Notes: generated by a model from the letters alone, not told the origin. A stretch of 64,000 bases of DNA from Saccopteryx bilineata (GCF_036850765.1 NC_089492.1:288584590-288648589); one strand, 5' to 3'. Shown: positions 31,045 to 41,765, counted from the first letter of the stretch. Program-made: numbers and translations.

Positions 31045-32555
31045 GCCTTTGCCCTGCTCCTGCTGAGGGGTGCCTCTTCCCTCTCACCTGGGCCTGGGAG
31101 TTGGCTGGGGTTGGGGAGGGCTTGCAGACAGACTGAGTGGCCTGAGGACAGGAACAAATCCTGGCATTTGCGCCCCTCTACTCCTTGGAGTGCGGTGGGT
31201 GGGTGAGGGTCTTCAGGGAGCTGGGTGTGGGCAGGTGGTACGTACACAGAGTGGGCTACAGTGGGGGCATTTCAGGGACATCACAGGCCCCAGTCCTGAA
31301 ACATCTGGGCCGCCTGAGTCAACAAGCACCCCTTCCCCAGCATCAGGGTGGGGAGGCCTGCCCAGATCACTGCTGGACTTGCTCACCCACCAGGCAGCCG
31401 GGCATCAGCCTCCCACAGCCACAGCACAGAGCCCTCTGAACCCACACTGCCTTTTCTGTTACGTCTCTGTCACCACGGAACCCAGTCCCCCACTCCCGGG
31501 GGCACGCAGAGCCTGCAGCTGAGCTGGTCCACACCCAGCCTGCCCCCTGCAGGCATCCCTGCTGGGTCAGAAGAGACAGCAGCGGAGCTGATACCCCACT
31601 CAGGACAGCCCCGATGCCCAGCCTACAGTGCCCAGAAGGGGCAGCCTTCTCTCCTTTTCAGGTGCTTCTGTCTGACCAGCCCTGGCAGAGTGCTGACAAG
31701 GGAGGGAGATGGTGGCAAACAGGTGAGTGGCCAGTGAGAGCTGGGGCTTGGTGGGGGTGGCGGAGGGTTCACAGTCCCTGCGGCTGCCAGACCCGCCTGG
31801 GGGCTGTAGGAAACACCTTCTCAGGCCTGCGGCCAGGCCACGTGCTGCTATTGTTTAAAAGCTCTCAGGTAGTTCTAACGTGGCCCAGGGTGCAGGAATC
31901 CGGCCTGCAGGCCGGCAGTGCCCTGGGGCACGTGAGACAGGGTGGGCTCCACCTCAGGCTCCTGTGCTGATCGAGGGAAGGACTCGGCTGGGCATCTGAA
32001 CTGGGCAATTCCCTCATTTCTGAAGTTGTAGCTTCAGAGCATGTCCATAGTCATCACCCGCTTTGCTGTAACCAGCTGCGACCCCGCGGCCGGGCCACAG
32101 GTGCGGCTGCAGCATGGAGCTGTCCGTGCTGCCAGGGCCCGGGTGTCCAAGCGAGGGCCATGGAGTCGCCTGTGGCAGAGGAGGGCCCTGCTGGAGCGGG
32201 AGCCCTTGCTGAAGCTGCCCTTCGCTCTTACAAATGCCTCTGTCCGCACGCTGTCTGACTCCTTCCCCGTGCCCGCTCCCCCCACCCCGAATGGCCCTGA
32301 CCACCCTGCCGCCCCCAGCGTCATGAGGACGGCTGGCACAAACTCCGTGACTATTTCTGAGCGCCTGGGGCACAGGACACACCGAGAGCAGATGGCCCAG
32401 CCCGGCTGCCAGGCAACCGGAGCCCAGCTGGGAACCCAGACAAACTGACATCACCCAGACCGGCGCACACTGAGCAAGGGCAAGGAGTGGACGCGGGCTG
32501 GGCAGGGGGGGAAGGCATGGTGGATTAGTGTCCGTCAGCCTGTCTGAGGTTCCGT
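31045..32555. other. GC-rich unassigned tract with one exon-like interval
   Basis: No repeat family recognised. It holds the 61-bp splice-bracketed interval annotated separately. A 195-codon minus frame at 32014-32601 overlaps 101- and 135-codon frames in other registers and shows no family motif. Confidence 0.4.
31662..31722 (+). other. Exon-like interval with consensus splice sites
   Basis: Preceded by the acceptor tract CCTTCTCTCCTTTTCAG and followed by the donor ACAG|GTGAGTGG, both strong. The 61-bp interior has no recognisable protein content. It could be a non-coding RNA exon or coincidence. Confidence 0.2.
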
Positions 32556-32599
32556 CTAGAAACCCGTTCCCTTTACTGCCCAGCCCCACCCCAGGACAC

Positions 32600-33110
32600 A
32601 TGAACTGTGGCTCCCTGAGTTCTGGCGGTCAGTCCCTACTTTGTCCCTTGAGACCACCTGCTCTCATCCCCTTCCAGTCCATTCTCCACCCTGCAGACAA
32701 CATAATCTCCTGTTCACAGTTTTCCTGGCCTCTCTGCTTACTTAAAATAAAACCCCACGTTCTCATGACGGCAGCTGCGGGCTGGGCCCTCCTGCCCCCT
32801 GGTCACCTCTGCAGCCTCATTACCTGCTTGTCTCTTCTGTGCACATCCACTGAGGTGAACTGGCCTCCCTGGCTGTTCCTCAAACACTCCAAGCTCACAC
32901 ACCCCAGGGCCTTTGCACATGCTCCCCTCTTTGCTGGGATTGCTTTCCACCTGGATGTATCATGACCTGTTTCCTCTCTTCCCTGAGGCCTCTGCTCAGA
33001 TGTCACCTCCACAGGGGACCGTCCTCAGCCCTTTGTCTAAAACAGTGACTTTTTCCCACTCTCCTTTGTTTCGTTACAGCATTCATCACCATCTGAAATT
33101 ACAGCAGAGG
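32600..33110 (+). mobile_element. L2 LINE 3-prime region
   Basis: CCCTTGAGACCACCTGC, TTCTCATGACGGCAGCTGC, GGCCTTTGCACATGCTCCCC, TGGGATTGCTTTCCACCTGG, GAGGCCTCTGCTCAGATGTC, ACCTCCACAGGGGACCGTCC and CATTCATCACCATCTGAAAT match the L2 order through the atcaccatctgaaatta word. About 500 bp, one of the longest L2 copies here. Confidence 0.85.
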
Positions 33111-33111
33111 C

Positions 33112-33305
33112 CCACGATCCAATTGCAAATCCATAAAGCTCTAAAAACCAAAACCTTGTTCATAACTTATACAGTGGCAAAACGTGATCTGAACTGATGC
33201 ACGGCTATTTATAGCCTCGGTTCATCCCTCTTAGTGTGAATATTCATACATTTTGCCGCAGAAGTATTAATGCGCTTGATTACAGCGTGTTACTCCACAC
33301 CCCAC
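33112..33305. promoter_or_regulatory. AT-rich island, strong conserved-element candidate
   Basis: CCAATTGCAAATCCATAAAG, TCATAACTTATACAGTGG, GCACGGCTATTTATAGCC, GTGTGAATATTCATACATTT, GCAGAAGTATTAATGCGC and TTGATTACAGCGTG. GTGAATATTCATAC is a near-palindrome with ATGAAT/ATTCAT half-sites, and GGCTATTTATAGCC is a perfect palindrome (33202-33215) centred on a MEF2-like TATTTATA core. Inferred regulatory. Confidence 0.5.
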
Positions 33306-33379
33306 TGGGGACGTTACATAATATATGGTGGCCGCGCCATATCGCATTCCTACAATGCAGCATCTGAGTGCCCAAGCCA

Positions 33380-33565
33380 GGCTTCTGAGCCTCAGCGTCA
33401 CTGGCATCATGGGCTCGATAATTCTTTGCGGCGGGGGACTGCGCTGCGTTCTGTGGGATGTTAAGCAGCATCCTGGTCTCTCAGAAGCCAGGGGCTGTCC
33501 CCCCAGCTGTGACAACCAACAATGTCTCTAAACGTTACCAAATCACCCCCAGTTGAGGACCACGC
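33380..33565 (-). mobile_element. MER20-like hAT element
   Basis: GATAATTCTTTGCGGCGGGG, TGTGGGATGTTAAGCAGC, ATCCTGGTCTCTCAGAAGCC, CAGCTGTGACAACCAACAAT, GTCTCTAAACGTTACC and CCCCAGTTGAGGACCACG are the inverted MER20 consensus almost end to end. Confidence 0.8.
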
Positions 33566-33654
33566 GCTGAAGTACATCTGGCTTAGGGGTTTCAAAGGCT
33601 GTTCGGGAACCTGTCTTGATTTGTGTGCCTAGAGAAAATGTGAACCCCCTGGGG

Positions 33655-33745
33655 CAGAGCGGGACCTGTCCTGTTCTCTGCTGTGCCCCCAGCACCTGGA
33701 GAGGTGTCAGGTGTGGAGCTGGCACGCAGTAAATCACTGTTGCAC
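33655..33745 (+). mobile_element. L2 LINE terminal fragment
   Basis: CTGCTGTGCCCCCAGCACC, TGGAGAGGTGTCAGGTG and GCACGCAGTAAATCACTG match the L2 terminus (ctgtatccccagcacctagcac ... cacatagtaggcgctcaataaat). Confidence 0.7.
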
Positions 33746-33749
33746 AAGG

Positions 33750-35090
33750 AAATACAGGGTTCCGTGGTTCCTCTGGGAGGCACCTGAGGTCCTTGCCCCA
33801 GAGGCTCACCAGAATGTCTTTCACATACCCCCAAACCCCAACAGAGTGCAAGGGACACCCCACTGTCCCTCCTGGTGCCTGTTTAGCAAGGCAATAGGAA
33901 CCCCAAGGGCAAGGGGCCCTGGGCAGGGGCCCAGCTAGTTCATCTGAGCCCACTGGCACTAGGAAGTCTGGACATTGCTGACCTCAGACTGTCAATCCCT
34001 AGAGTGGGGACAATGACCCTTGCCCATATCTTGAGAGACGGTGTCTTATAAAGGGCTAGGCACTCACTCACTGTACAGAGCTGAACTTCCCTTTATCGCC
34101 TGGTGAACCTGGAACGTGTCTAGGTGCACAGAAGGGCCCCACGGGCCAGGGCTGACTTGTGAGTGGCCAGTGTCTTCAGATGACCCTCAGAGTGAGGGAG
34201 GTCAGAGATGAGGGTCCTTGTTGAGCCTCAGTCCCTGGCTTTTGCTCTGGTAAAAAGTGCTCAGAGCAAATTACAGGAAGTGGGACAAGATTACTGGGTC
34301 CCACTCCCATCTTGGTCTAGTGCTAGTTCAACCTCTGCTTGCTTACCCCTCGTTATGGGGATCTCATTCCCTCCTGGGGTAGCCGAGTCTACCAGAGGGC
34401 AGCTCTAACAGAAAGTCCTTCTTTTGTTAAGCTGAAATCCAGTAGCCCTGCCTGCTGGGCCCACCATGCCGCGCAGAGCTCAGAGTGCCGGACCGACGTC
34501 CCCGGCACTCCACAGTGTTTCTGGCATCCTCGGGCTCCGTTTCACACCCACACAGGGACACCTATATTCTTGGTTTTCCCGGGACAGGCCCGGCTCCAGT
34601 CTCTGCATTTTATTCACCCCCCCCCCCAATAGAGGTCACCTTTCATCTGGGGCTTCTGTTTAGCCTGAGTCTGTCCCCCTTCTACATGTTCCCCACGATG
34701 TGGACTTGAGTTTCCTGCTCCCCCATGCAAGCAGTGGGCGGGTCAGGGAAGGGCTCACTAAAGCACCCAGACTGCCCGCTAAAAGTGCCGAGAGAGGCTT
34801 CCTGCTACAGACAAGCTCAGCCCCTCTCCCCCAAGGGCATGCCCCGCCCTCAGCCTCACCTTCAGAGTCCTTCTTAGCTCGTTTCCACTGGAAGGTTCTG
34901 GAGAGTGTATGCTCAAGGCCTGGGCGGAGGTCTTTTGCATCACCCAGCAGGTGACGCTGACTGTTGAGGGGGCAGGAGTGAGGGTGGCTCTGTCCGGGAC
35001 AGGGCCATGCAGAGGCTGTGGTTGCCCCCAGGGTCCATTTCCTTCTTCTTCCTCAGTGCCCAATCTCCTGGGCACACAGGCACCTAGACT
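33750..35090. other. Unassigned unique sequence
   Basis: No exon. A C10 run lies at 34616-34628. The 33990-34080 part (TGGGGACAATGACCC, TGTCTTATAAAGGGC) could be a decayed MIR but is not firm. Confidence 0.4.
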
Positions 35091-35094
35091 AAAA

Positions 35095-35355
35095 TGACAT
35101 TTCCCGGCTTCCTTTGCAGCTAGGCATGACCATGTGACTAAGCTCTGGCTGGCTAATGGGATATCAGTGAGAAGGGAGTGTGCAAGTTCTGGGGATTGCT
35201 TTTAAATAAAGAGGGGTCTGTGCCTCTCTCCTTTCTGGTGGCCGGGATGCAGACACGATGGCTGGAGCTGGAGCAGCCACCCTGGACCAGAAGCTATCAG
35301 AGTGGATCGCAGAGCAACAAGACAGCAGGAGCCTGGGCCCCTTGGAACCGCGAAG
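35095..35355 (+). mobile_element. Old MER/LTR-class repeat, family unassigned
   Basis: CTTTGCAGCTAGGCATGACC, ATGTGACTAAGCTCTGGC, TGGCTAATGGGATATCAG and GATGGCTGGAGCTGGAGC, followed by AGCCTGGGCCCCTTGG, match the word order of a dispersed eutherian repeat I recognise but cannot name securely. The small open frame across it includes the repeat and is not a gene. Confidence 0.5.
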
Positions 35356-35359
35356 CTAC

Positions 35360-35912
35360 CACACAGGAACCTCTGGTAGTGTGGGTTTTCTGCCACTGGT
35401 AGCTGAACCCAACCCCACGCATTCAGAGCCCACGCAGGTCTTTCTGCTGGAGAGACTCCCATGAGGCTAGTTTACAGCCACACCCAAGGGCGCAGGGCAG
35501 GTTCTCATGAAGGTCAGGGCGGCGAGGCCCTCAGGCGTTGGGGATGGGAGGGGAGTGAAGAAAGCAGGAGGTCAGTGAAAACCTTCAGTTCTCGGAAGGA
35601 CAGAGAGCCCCGGGCCGATCGGCGGGAGATGGCCCCTCTTCCTCTGAGGGGCTGCCCTTGGGCTCCCATTTATGGGAGTGGCCAGTTCCTGGGAAAGGGG
35701 GTCTCTGCTCTCCCTGCACACAAGCTCCTTAGAGCGGGCACTCCAACTTCTGGGGACCAGAGCCAGCTCCTCCCGTTGCTGATGGTCAGTCCCCCAGGAG
35801 AAGGCCAACCCAGGAAACACGCAGTAGCAGGGCTGACAGATGACAGGAGCCTGAGGGCATGCTCTCCTAGGTCACCACTGTCACCGGCTGGGGGCGCTGC
35901 TTAACCCCCCAG
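35360..35912. other. Unassigned unique sequence
   Basis: No repeat or exon recognised. Confidence 0.35.
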
Positions 35913-35914
35913 CA

Positions 35915-35990
35915 CCTCTGTGAGGAACACGGGGAAGCATGCCTGTCCTCTTGTCACAGAGGGGGAAACTGAGGCACAACCTAAAGGGGC
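35915..35990 (-). mobile_element. MIR SINE fragment
   Basis: TCACAGAGGGGGAAACTGAG then GCACAACCTAAAGG is the inverted MIR core only. Confidence 0.6.
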
Positions 35991-36287
35991 CGCTCAAAGC
36001 CCCCAGGATAGAGTCGGGAACTGGAGCCAAGCTGTTGGGGCTCCAGAAACAGTGCTCCCTTCGTTCCAGAAAACTCTCCGAGCCCAGAGGGCGGTGGAGG
36101 TCTGAGGTGGGTGGGAGACAGTCCCAGGGTGCAGGGCGGGTGGGAGGCCGGTTCCTGAGGACCTGTGGCCGTGCTCAGCCTGCTCCTCTCTGAGAGGCTG
36201 GCCCCGGGCATGGGGAGGCTCTCCTGGGTACCAGCCTCCCTGGGCCTCACCTCCGGCTTCCTGGCGCCCAGCCCTGCCATTGTTTCT

Positions 36288-36548
36288 GCACTTTCTCCAA
36301 ATTAAAAACCCATTGTGGCCCCTTCCTAGGCAAAAAGAGTTAATTTTCAATGTGAGTGTATAGGAGGGTGTCCCCGGGGAACAGAGTAATGAAGCTGCTA
36401 GTGCTAGTTGCAAAACAAATAGATAAATCAATGTTTCAATTTTCTCCATGTGAGAGAGCCGTGTTGCTTAGCAATTCAAAGAACATTACAGAGGCTCTCG
36501 GAAGCAGCCATAAACACTAAGAAAGTTGCTGGGGTTTGAGCCACATTA
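36288..36548. promoter_or_regulatory. AT-rich island, strong conserved-element candidate
   Basis: TCCAAATTAAAAACCC, AGAGTTAATTTTCAATGTG, GTAATGAAGCTGCTAGTGC, AAAACAAATAGATAAATC, AATGTTTCAATTTTCTCC, GTGTTGCTTAGCAATTC and AGCCATAAACACTAAGAAAG. The TTGC-TTA-GCAA inverted repeat at about 36463-36473 is a half-site pair of RFX or C/EBP character. ATAAACA is a forkhead-type word. No repeat recognised. Inferred. Confidence 0.45.
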
Positions 36549-36849
36549 GAATGAAAACGGAACTTACACTCTCAGAGCTGCAGCCACTTGGAGCCAAGGA
36601 AGGAGGCTGTTTCCAAGAGAACCCCCTTCGAACCCATCCTCTCCCTCCCAGCGCCCAGTGGTGGGGGCAGCAGGAGGGGCAGAGCCCAGCCCTGAGGGCA
36701 ACCCTCCTACCTTTCTGAGCCGCCAGGTCCTGCCCCTGGAAGCACTCAGATGGCCTCCACCAGCCCTAGGCTCCCACCCCACACCTCCCGTGGCCCCAGC
36801 ACCCAGGCACTGAGGCATCCAGAACTGTCCTGTGTGGCTGCATTTGGTG

Positions 36850-36978
36850 GGTGCTGCTCAGCCTCTCCTGTTCTCAACAGCTTTTCTGTTAGTACCCCCA
36901 TTTCCTAGACGGGAAAACTGAGGCTCAGCAAGGCCATATCACTTTCCCAAGGTCACATGGTCAGGACGTGGCATTTCC
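36850..36978 (-). mobile_element. MIR SINE
   Basis: ACCCCCATTTCCTAGACGGG, AAAACTGAGGCTCAGCAAGG, CCATATCACTTTCCCAAGG and TCACATGGTCAGGACG are the inverted MIR core. Confidence 0.85.
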
Positions 36979-36979
36979 C

Positions 36980-37665
36980 ACAATATGTTCCCACTGTGTA
37001 GGAGGCTTGCAATGGGTGCAGGGTCAGGACAGATCTTGGCTGGGGGTGGGATACCTGGACTCTCTCCCCCACCCCCTGCCCCCCACAAGGTGAAGAGTCA
37101 AATCCCAACTTCGCCTTCAACCAGTGGGCTAATCCAGGGGACAAAGCACTGAGGGATGTAGCACAAGGCTGGGCACAGACCAGGCCTCAGGCCCAGGTGC
37201 CGGGGACCTTCGACCTGCAGCCACGGCAGCCACTGGTGTTCCCAAGAATGGGTGACGTTAGCAGTCCCTGACACACTATCCCAAAGGCCTGGTGAGCCTG
37301 CACCCTACCCACCCGGGCCCAGTATCAGTGCACGGTGCTGGAGGCCCAGAGACAAAGCCCAGCTCCCTCGGCCTGCCCCCCCCCTTCCCCAGAAACCCTG
37401 AACCCCTGCTCTCCTCATCCCATCTCTGGTCACACTGTCCCCTGCCCACATATCCCCCTGCCCTCCTTTCTGAGTACCAGGGGGAGCTCATGCAATTCCC
37501 AAAGGCTGGTCGACCTGTCTTCATGTGGGCGGGTCCACACTTGTTGGTAGCTGCTCCATGTGGGTGTTCTGTCTGCCACCTGGCCCACGGGAAAAGGCCA
37601 TGTGTCTCTGTGGCCACCGTGGTATCTGCCCTGCCAAGACAGGGCAACCTGCTCATGTGAGCACA
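36980..37665. other. GC-rich unassigned tract
   Basis: No repeat or exon recognised; short-range C-rich runs at 37375-37390. Confidence 0.35.
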
Positions 37666-37669
37666 TCAT

Positions 37670-38035
37670 GACACCCTTCCACCCAATGCCCAGAGCTCAG
37701 TCCATCCACCCCTTGCTATCTGCCTCCCTCAGGCTCCCCCCACATCCACAGGGCTCCCTGTCTAGAAGGTGCCTCTGTTTCCTCCATTGGCCCCACTCTA
37801 AAGCCCCCACGGTCCTACCCAGATGTCACCTCCTTGTGGAAACTCCCACAGGCAGACCCCGGTGGAACCTTCCCCATCCAGATGTCTACCGGAAGCTTCT
37901 GTTGCCTCAGTTCACCTCTGTCTCCTGTCTCAGACTGCAGGCCCCTCAGGGCAGGAACTGGGAGGCCCCAGCCCCCAGCCTGTGCTGGGCTCAGAAATGG
38001 CCTGTGTGCAGACTGGACAGGGGCTGGGGTTTAGC
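37670..38035 (+). mobile_element. L2 LINE 3-prime region
   Basis: CATGACACCCTTCCACCC, CACCCCTTGCTATCTGCC, TCCTACCCAGATGTCACC, TCCTTGTGGAAACTCC and GCAGGCCCCTCAGGGCAGG are L2-like, with diverged sequence between. Confidence 0.6.
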
Positions 38036-38284
38036 TAAGCGCCCTAAGTTCATGGTGCCGCCACCTCTCTCGGGAAATGTCACCACCTGGGGCCGCGCCC
38101 CAGACCTCAGACCTGCGCCAAAGCCAGGATGCAGGAGAAGGTCATATCTTTTCTACAGTTCTGTCCAGAAATGTAAGAAAACAGACTTTGGAGAAAAACC
38201 AAACTTGTTTTATCCGGGGTCTCCCAGAGTCACCTGATCACAGAAACCTGTTTTTGTGGGACAGCAAATAACAGTGACCCTGAA

Positions 38285-38468
38285 ACACAGTTTTGGAAAT
38301 TATGCACTAGACCAGGGGTTGGCAAATTATAGCCCATAGGCCAAATCCAGCCCCCGCCCCCCAGCCCATTTTTGTAAATAAAGTTTTACTGAAATACAGC
38401 CAGTTCATTCACGCATGTATTATCTGACCCTGGAAGTAAAAGTTGACTAACTTGTGCTTTAGCCCAAA
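38285..38468 (+). mobile_element. hAT-type MER element with GGTTGGCAAA terminus
   Basis: AGACCAGGGGTTGGCAAATT, ATAGCCCATAGGCCAAATCC, AGCCCATTTTTGTAAATAAAG, shown to 20 bases as GCCCATTTTTGTAAATAAAG, TTTTACTGAAATACAGCC and the far end AAAAGTTGACTAACTTGTGC. This is the common mammalian non-autonomous element with a ccaaatccagcc motif; the subfamily name is not certain. Internally deleted. Confidence 0.7.
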
Positions 38469-38885
38469 GCCTATGAGACCATGTTACAGAAAAGCAGGCT
38501 GGTGGTGTGTGTTAAAGCAGCGATGCCCCCACACCCTCTACCTCCCTGCTCTGGTGGCTCTTACACACCCTGTCAGACAAACCTCTCTGAAATAGGACGC
38601 CCATGGTGCCCTGCTCCTTCTCAAGAATTGTTGCCGACTTCCTGGCGCCGTCCCTCAGAACTGCAGTACCTGCTTTGAGCACTCTCCACAATATGGGCCC
38701 ATCCTACTCTCTCAGGTGCTTACTATCCCCCCATCTCCCAATGTGGAGCCTCATCCCCAGCAGTCAGGCTCACCTGGCTACCTACCCCCGAGGTATCTGG
38801 GGAGGTCAGAGCTGGAGAGTGGGCATAACAAATATGTGACAGAAAAGTCCCCTCTTCCCCTGCCTACACCTGTGCCAGACATTGC

Positions 38886-38917
38886 TAATTGATCACAGCA
38901 CTAATTGATCACAGCAC
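38886..38917 (+). repeat. 16-bp tandem duplication
   Basis: TAATTGATCACAGCAC occurs twice head to tail without change, duplicating a TAATTGATCA word. Confidence 0.95.
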
Positions 38918-38984
38918 TCTTTTTCTCAGAGCCAGAACTCAGACTCCCCTTGATATGTGTTACTCAGTGATGTACCTACTCTGT

Positions 38985-39085
38985 CATTGATTTGCTGGGG
39001 TAGGGACTGAGGCCCTGGGAGGGGAGGTGACTGGCCCAAGACCCTGTGATTACTGGAGACAGAGCCAGGCTTAGATCTCCTGTTC
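38985..39085 (-). mobile_element. MIR SINE fragment
   Basis: GGGACTGAGGCCCTGGGAGG, GGAGGTGACTGGCCCAAGAC and GACAGAGCCAGGCTTAGATC follow the inverted MIR. Confidence 0.75.
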
Positions 39086-39339
39086 CCCTTCTCCTGGGCC
39101 GGGGCTCCACACAGAGCCGGCCCACCCGCAAACTCCTGATCCACAGTCTGTACATTGCATCCTGCCTCGAACAAGTGGGAGGGTCCTAGCCCCTTAAGAA
39201 GCCTGCGCTCACCTCCCTACTGTTCTGCTCACCCCTGAAAGTCCAACAACCTTTCCTAGGAAGGTGAAGAGGGCTGGGGCGAGGGTGGGCAGAGCTGCCT
39301 GGGGACTCATCCACGTGGAAAGGTTGCTGAGTAAACAGC

Positions 39340-39500
39340 CCTCCCTCTCGGGAAAATGACCTCGCTGGTCCCAGCGTTAAAAATAGAAGAGTATCGATCC
39401 GGGCCATGCCCAGCGCGAGTTATCAGAGCTTCATTGGCAAAATGACTGGCTTGAGTCAGCCCCTCCGGTAATTTATTTTCCCACTCAGCTGGCCAGGGAG
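39340..39500. promoter_or_regulatory. Candidate conserved element
   Basis: CCAGCGTTAAAAATAGAAGA, GTATCGATCCGGGCC, GCGAGTTATCAGAGCTTC, ATTGGCAAAATGACTGGC, TTGAGTCAGCCCC and CGGTAATTTATTTTCCC. It includes a MEF2-like TTAAAAATAGAA word, an AP-1-like TGAGTCA and a TTGGCAAAATGA (NFI-like half-site). Unique by eye. Inferred. Confidence 0.4.
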
Positions 39501-39504
39501 TGTC

Positions 39505-40060
39505 CCCGCTCATTCTGGGCATGCAAACGAGGCCTGCGTGTCCCCCAGCACCAATCACCAGGCCCCCGGACCTGGGAAGGAGGGGCTGCCTGTCCTCCCC
39601 AATTCTTTTCAGACACTGCACCTGTTCCCCAGTCACTAGCGTCATCTGGACACGTCTGCTCAGAAGGGTTATTTCACACGCTGAGGGGACCAGCTAGCAG
39701 CCCCAGCCCGAGGCTCAGAGCACATGGCACTGCATCCTCTTCCGCTGTCACCTGGATGGGCCCACTGTTGTCTCTTGGCTCAGCACCTGCATGGGTGCCC
39801 CAAGCCCTCTCTGGGCCCTGGTGATGGTCAGACTTGGCCTCTGGCTGGGGTGAGCTCTCAGGCCTCCTGGAGGGGTACCTGGGTGGCAGGGATGGGTGTG
39901 AAGACCACAGCGGCGGCTCACCCACTGCAGACAACGGGGACCGCGTGGCTCCCCGTCCTGCGGGCAACACCTGCCTTGTAGGTACAAGTCCCCCCAGGCT
40001 GATGCCCTTGGCTCTCCTCTCCCCCAGGGCTCTTACTCAACAGTGATGCAGACATCATCA
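39505..40060. other. Unassigned unique sequence
   Basis: No repeat or exon recognised. Confidence 0.35.
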
Positions 40061-40067
40061 TTGAGCT

Positions 40068-40495
40068 GGGGTGGCAGGTTAAGTAGTGTCCCCACGAAAT
40101 TCATGTGCACCTGGGGCCTCAGAACAGGACCTTATTTGGGAATAGGGTCTTTGCAGAAGGAAGCAGTTAAGATGAGGTCGGACTGGGTTGGGTGAATCTT
40201 AGGTCCAGTGACTGGTGTCCTTATAAGAAGAGGAAGGTCCCAGGGAAGGCTTTGTGAGGATGGCACAGTGAGTCGACGGACACAGCTCCGAGCCCAGAAG
40301 CCAGGAATTGCTGGGAGCCAGCCCGGACGTGGCCGAGGCCTGCACCCATTCTCTCTTGGAGCTTCTAGAAAGAGCCAACTCTGGCGACACCTTGATTTCA
40401 GACTTCTGGCTTCTGGAGCTGAGAAACACTAAATTTCTGCTTTAAGTTCTGGTGGTCCACGGGACTTTGTTATAACAACCGAGTCAGAGTCCCTC
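40068..40495 (+). mobile_element. MLT1-type LTR (ERVL-MaLR), solo
   Basis: TGTCCCCACGAAATTCATGTG, given as GTCCCCACGAAATTCATGTG, then CCTGGGGCCTCAGAACAGG, ACCTTATTTGGGAATAGGGT, CTTTGCAGAAGGAAGC, CAGTGACTGGTGTCCTTATA, AGAAGAGGAAGG, GGAATTGCTGGGAGCC, CACCTTGATTTCAGACTTC, TGGCTTCTGGAGCTGAG and GACTTTGTTATAACAACC follow a MaLR LTR from near its start to its end. No internal viral sequence adjoins. Confidence 0.75.
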
Positions 40496-40499
40496 CTGG

Positions 40500-40975
40500 A
40501 CGCTCTGGAGAGCTGACCTCTGGGAGGCAGGGAGCGGCTGTGACACCGAGCAAAGGCAGACCTCCCAGCTGTAGTGGATGAGATGGCTTGTGTTCCAAAC
40601 CCTGGTGTTCCTGACCCTAAACCGGGAAAGGACACCCTCACGGGAGGGCTGTACACGTCCCAGTGAAGGTACTTGGTCAACTCGCAAAGGCAACGGCGAC
40701 AGTGACATGGGAGCCTGGGCCCGGGTATTCTGAGGGCTCAGTGGGGTGCCGTGCAGACAGATCTTTCCTGTTTAGTTTCCACCCATCTGCAGGGTGCTAA
40801 CCCTGTCCTACAGACCACTCCATTAGGCCTGCCTGCTGCTAAGATTTGAGGCCTGATCCGGGGAGAAACCCCTCAGAACTAGAAAGACAAATAAGGCTTA
40901 AAATGAAGACATGCTTCCTAGCAGAACACAGGGCAGGAGTGAGGCAGTGATGAGTTCAGACACCAGCTGCCTTGT
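40500..40975. other. Unassigned, possibly old repeat pieces
   Basis: GTTCCAAACCCTGGTGTTCC and ACACCCTCACGGGAGGGC look repeat-like but cannot be assigned. Confidence 0.3.
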
Positions 40976-40982
40976 TCTCCAA

Positions 40983-41075
40983 AAGAGAGGAGGGCAGGGA
41001 GGGAGGGAGTGAGGAAGAAAGGAAGGAGTGTGGGAGGGAGGGCGAGAAGCAGGGAGAAAAGGAGGGAGGGAGGCA
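40983..41075 (+). repeat. Purine-rich (GGGA/GGAA)n low-complexity tract
   Basis: Nearly pure A/G with GGGAGGGAGGG and GGAAGGA units; the open minus frame here encodes only low-complexity proline/serine. Confidence 0.85.
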
Positions 41076-41079
41076 GGCT

Positions 41080-41765
41080 TCTGCACAAGTAGCTGGAGCC
41101 CAGACTTGTTTTCTCAGCAGACCAAGCCCTTGGCTACCCCCTGGTCGCTAATTTTTGTCCTTCATTTCTCTTCTGTTTTTATCCAACTCCCTTGCCTTTG
41201 GAGATAGTAGGGCAGGGTGGGGAAGGGAGTGGATTGCTGCTGAGAACTCACAGGTCTGGCTCTGCCAGGAACTCCTCAATTAAAAACCAGTATCAGAACA
41301 TTTTCCAGAGCCCTGGCTAAGGTCACATGCGGCCGGACCCCCACTCCTGCTGGTGGCTGCTGACACCCGGGCTAGCTCCCAGCACCTGTGCAGACTGGCA
41401 AGAGTTTGCCCCCGGCTTCCCCCCATCTGCTCTTCTTCTGCCTACCCTCATGGTCCCTAAGCATTAAGTTTTTCCAACCTTCTTCCAAGGGCCCTAATTC
41501 ATACTACAGTGTAAATGACTTGCTGTGAACTATGGGAGCCCTGTCAAGGAGGTGACGGTCTTACCAAGAATCAAAACCAGAATCTGGGGAAAGAAGGTCT
41601 CCTGACACGTTTCAGGAATGGGCCAAGGAAGGCGGCAGAGCGAGGGGCACGGTCCTGCAGGGAGCCTCGAGACTCTCACGGTGCTCCCTCCCCCTCCTCA
41701 CTGCGGCCACTTCCCCTGTGGCTGTGGCTGTCCTGGTTCTGGAAGGCTCTGCCCTCCTGACCTCA
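41080..41765. other. Unassigned unique sequence
   Basis: No repeat or exon recognised. Confidence 0.35.

Noticed and set aside
30439..31206. 255-, 187- and 166-codon overlapping plus frames
   Set aside because: All three cover the 110-bp minisatellite in different registers.
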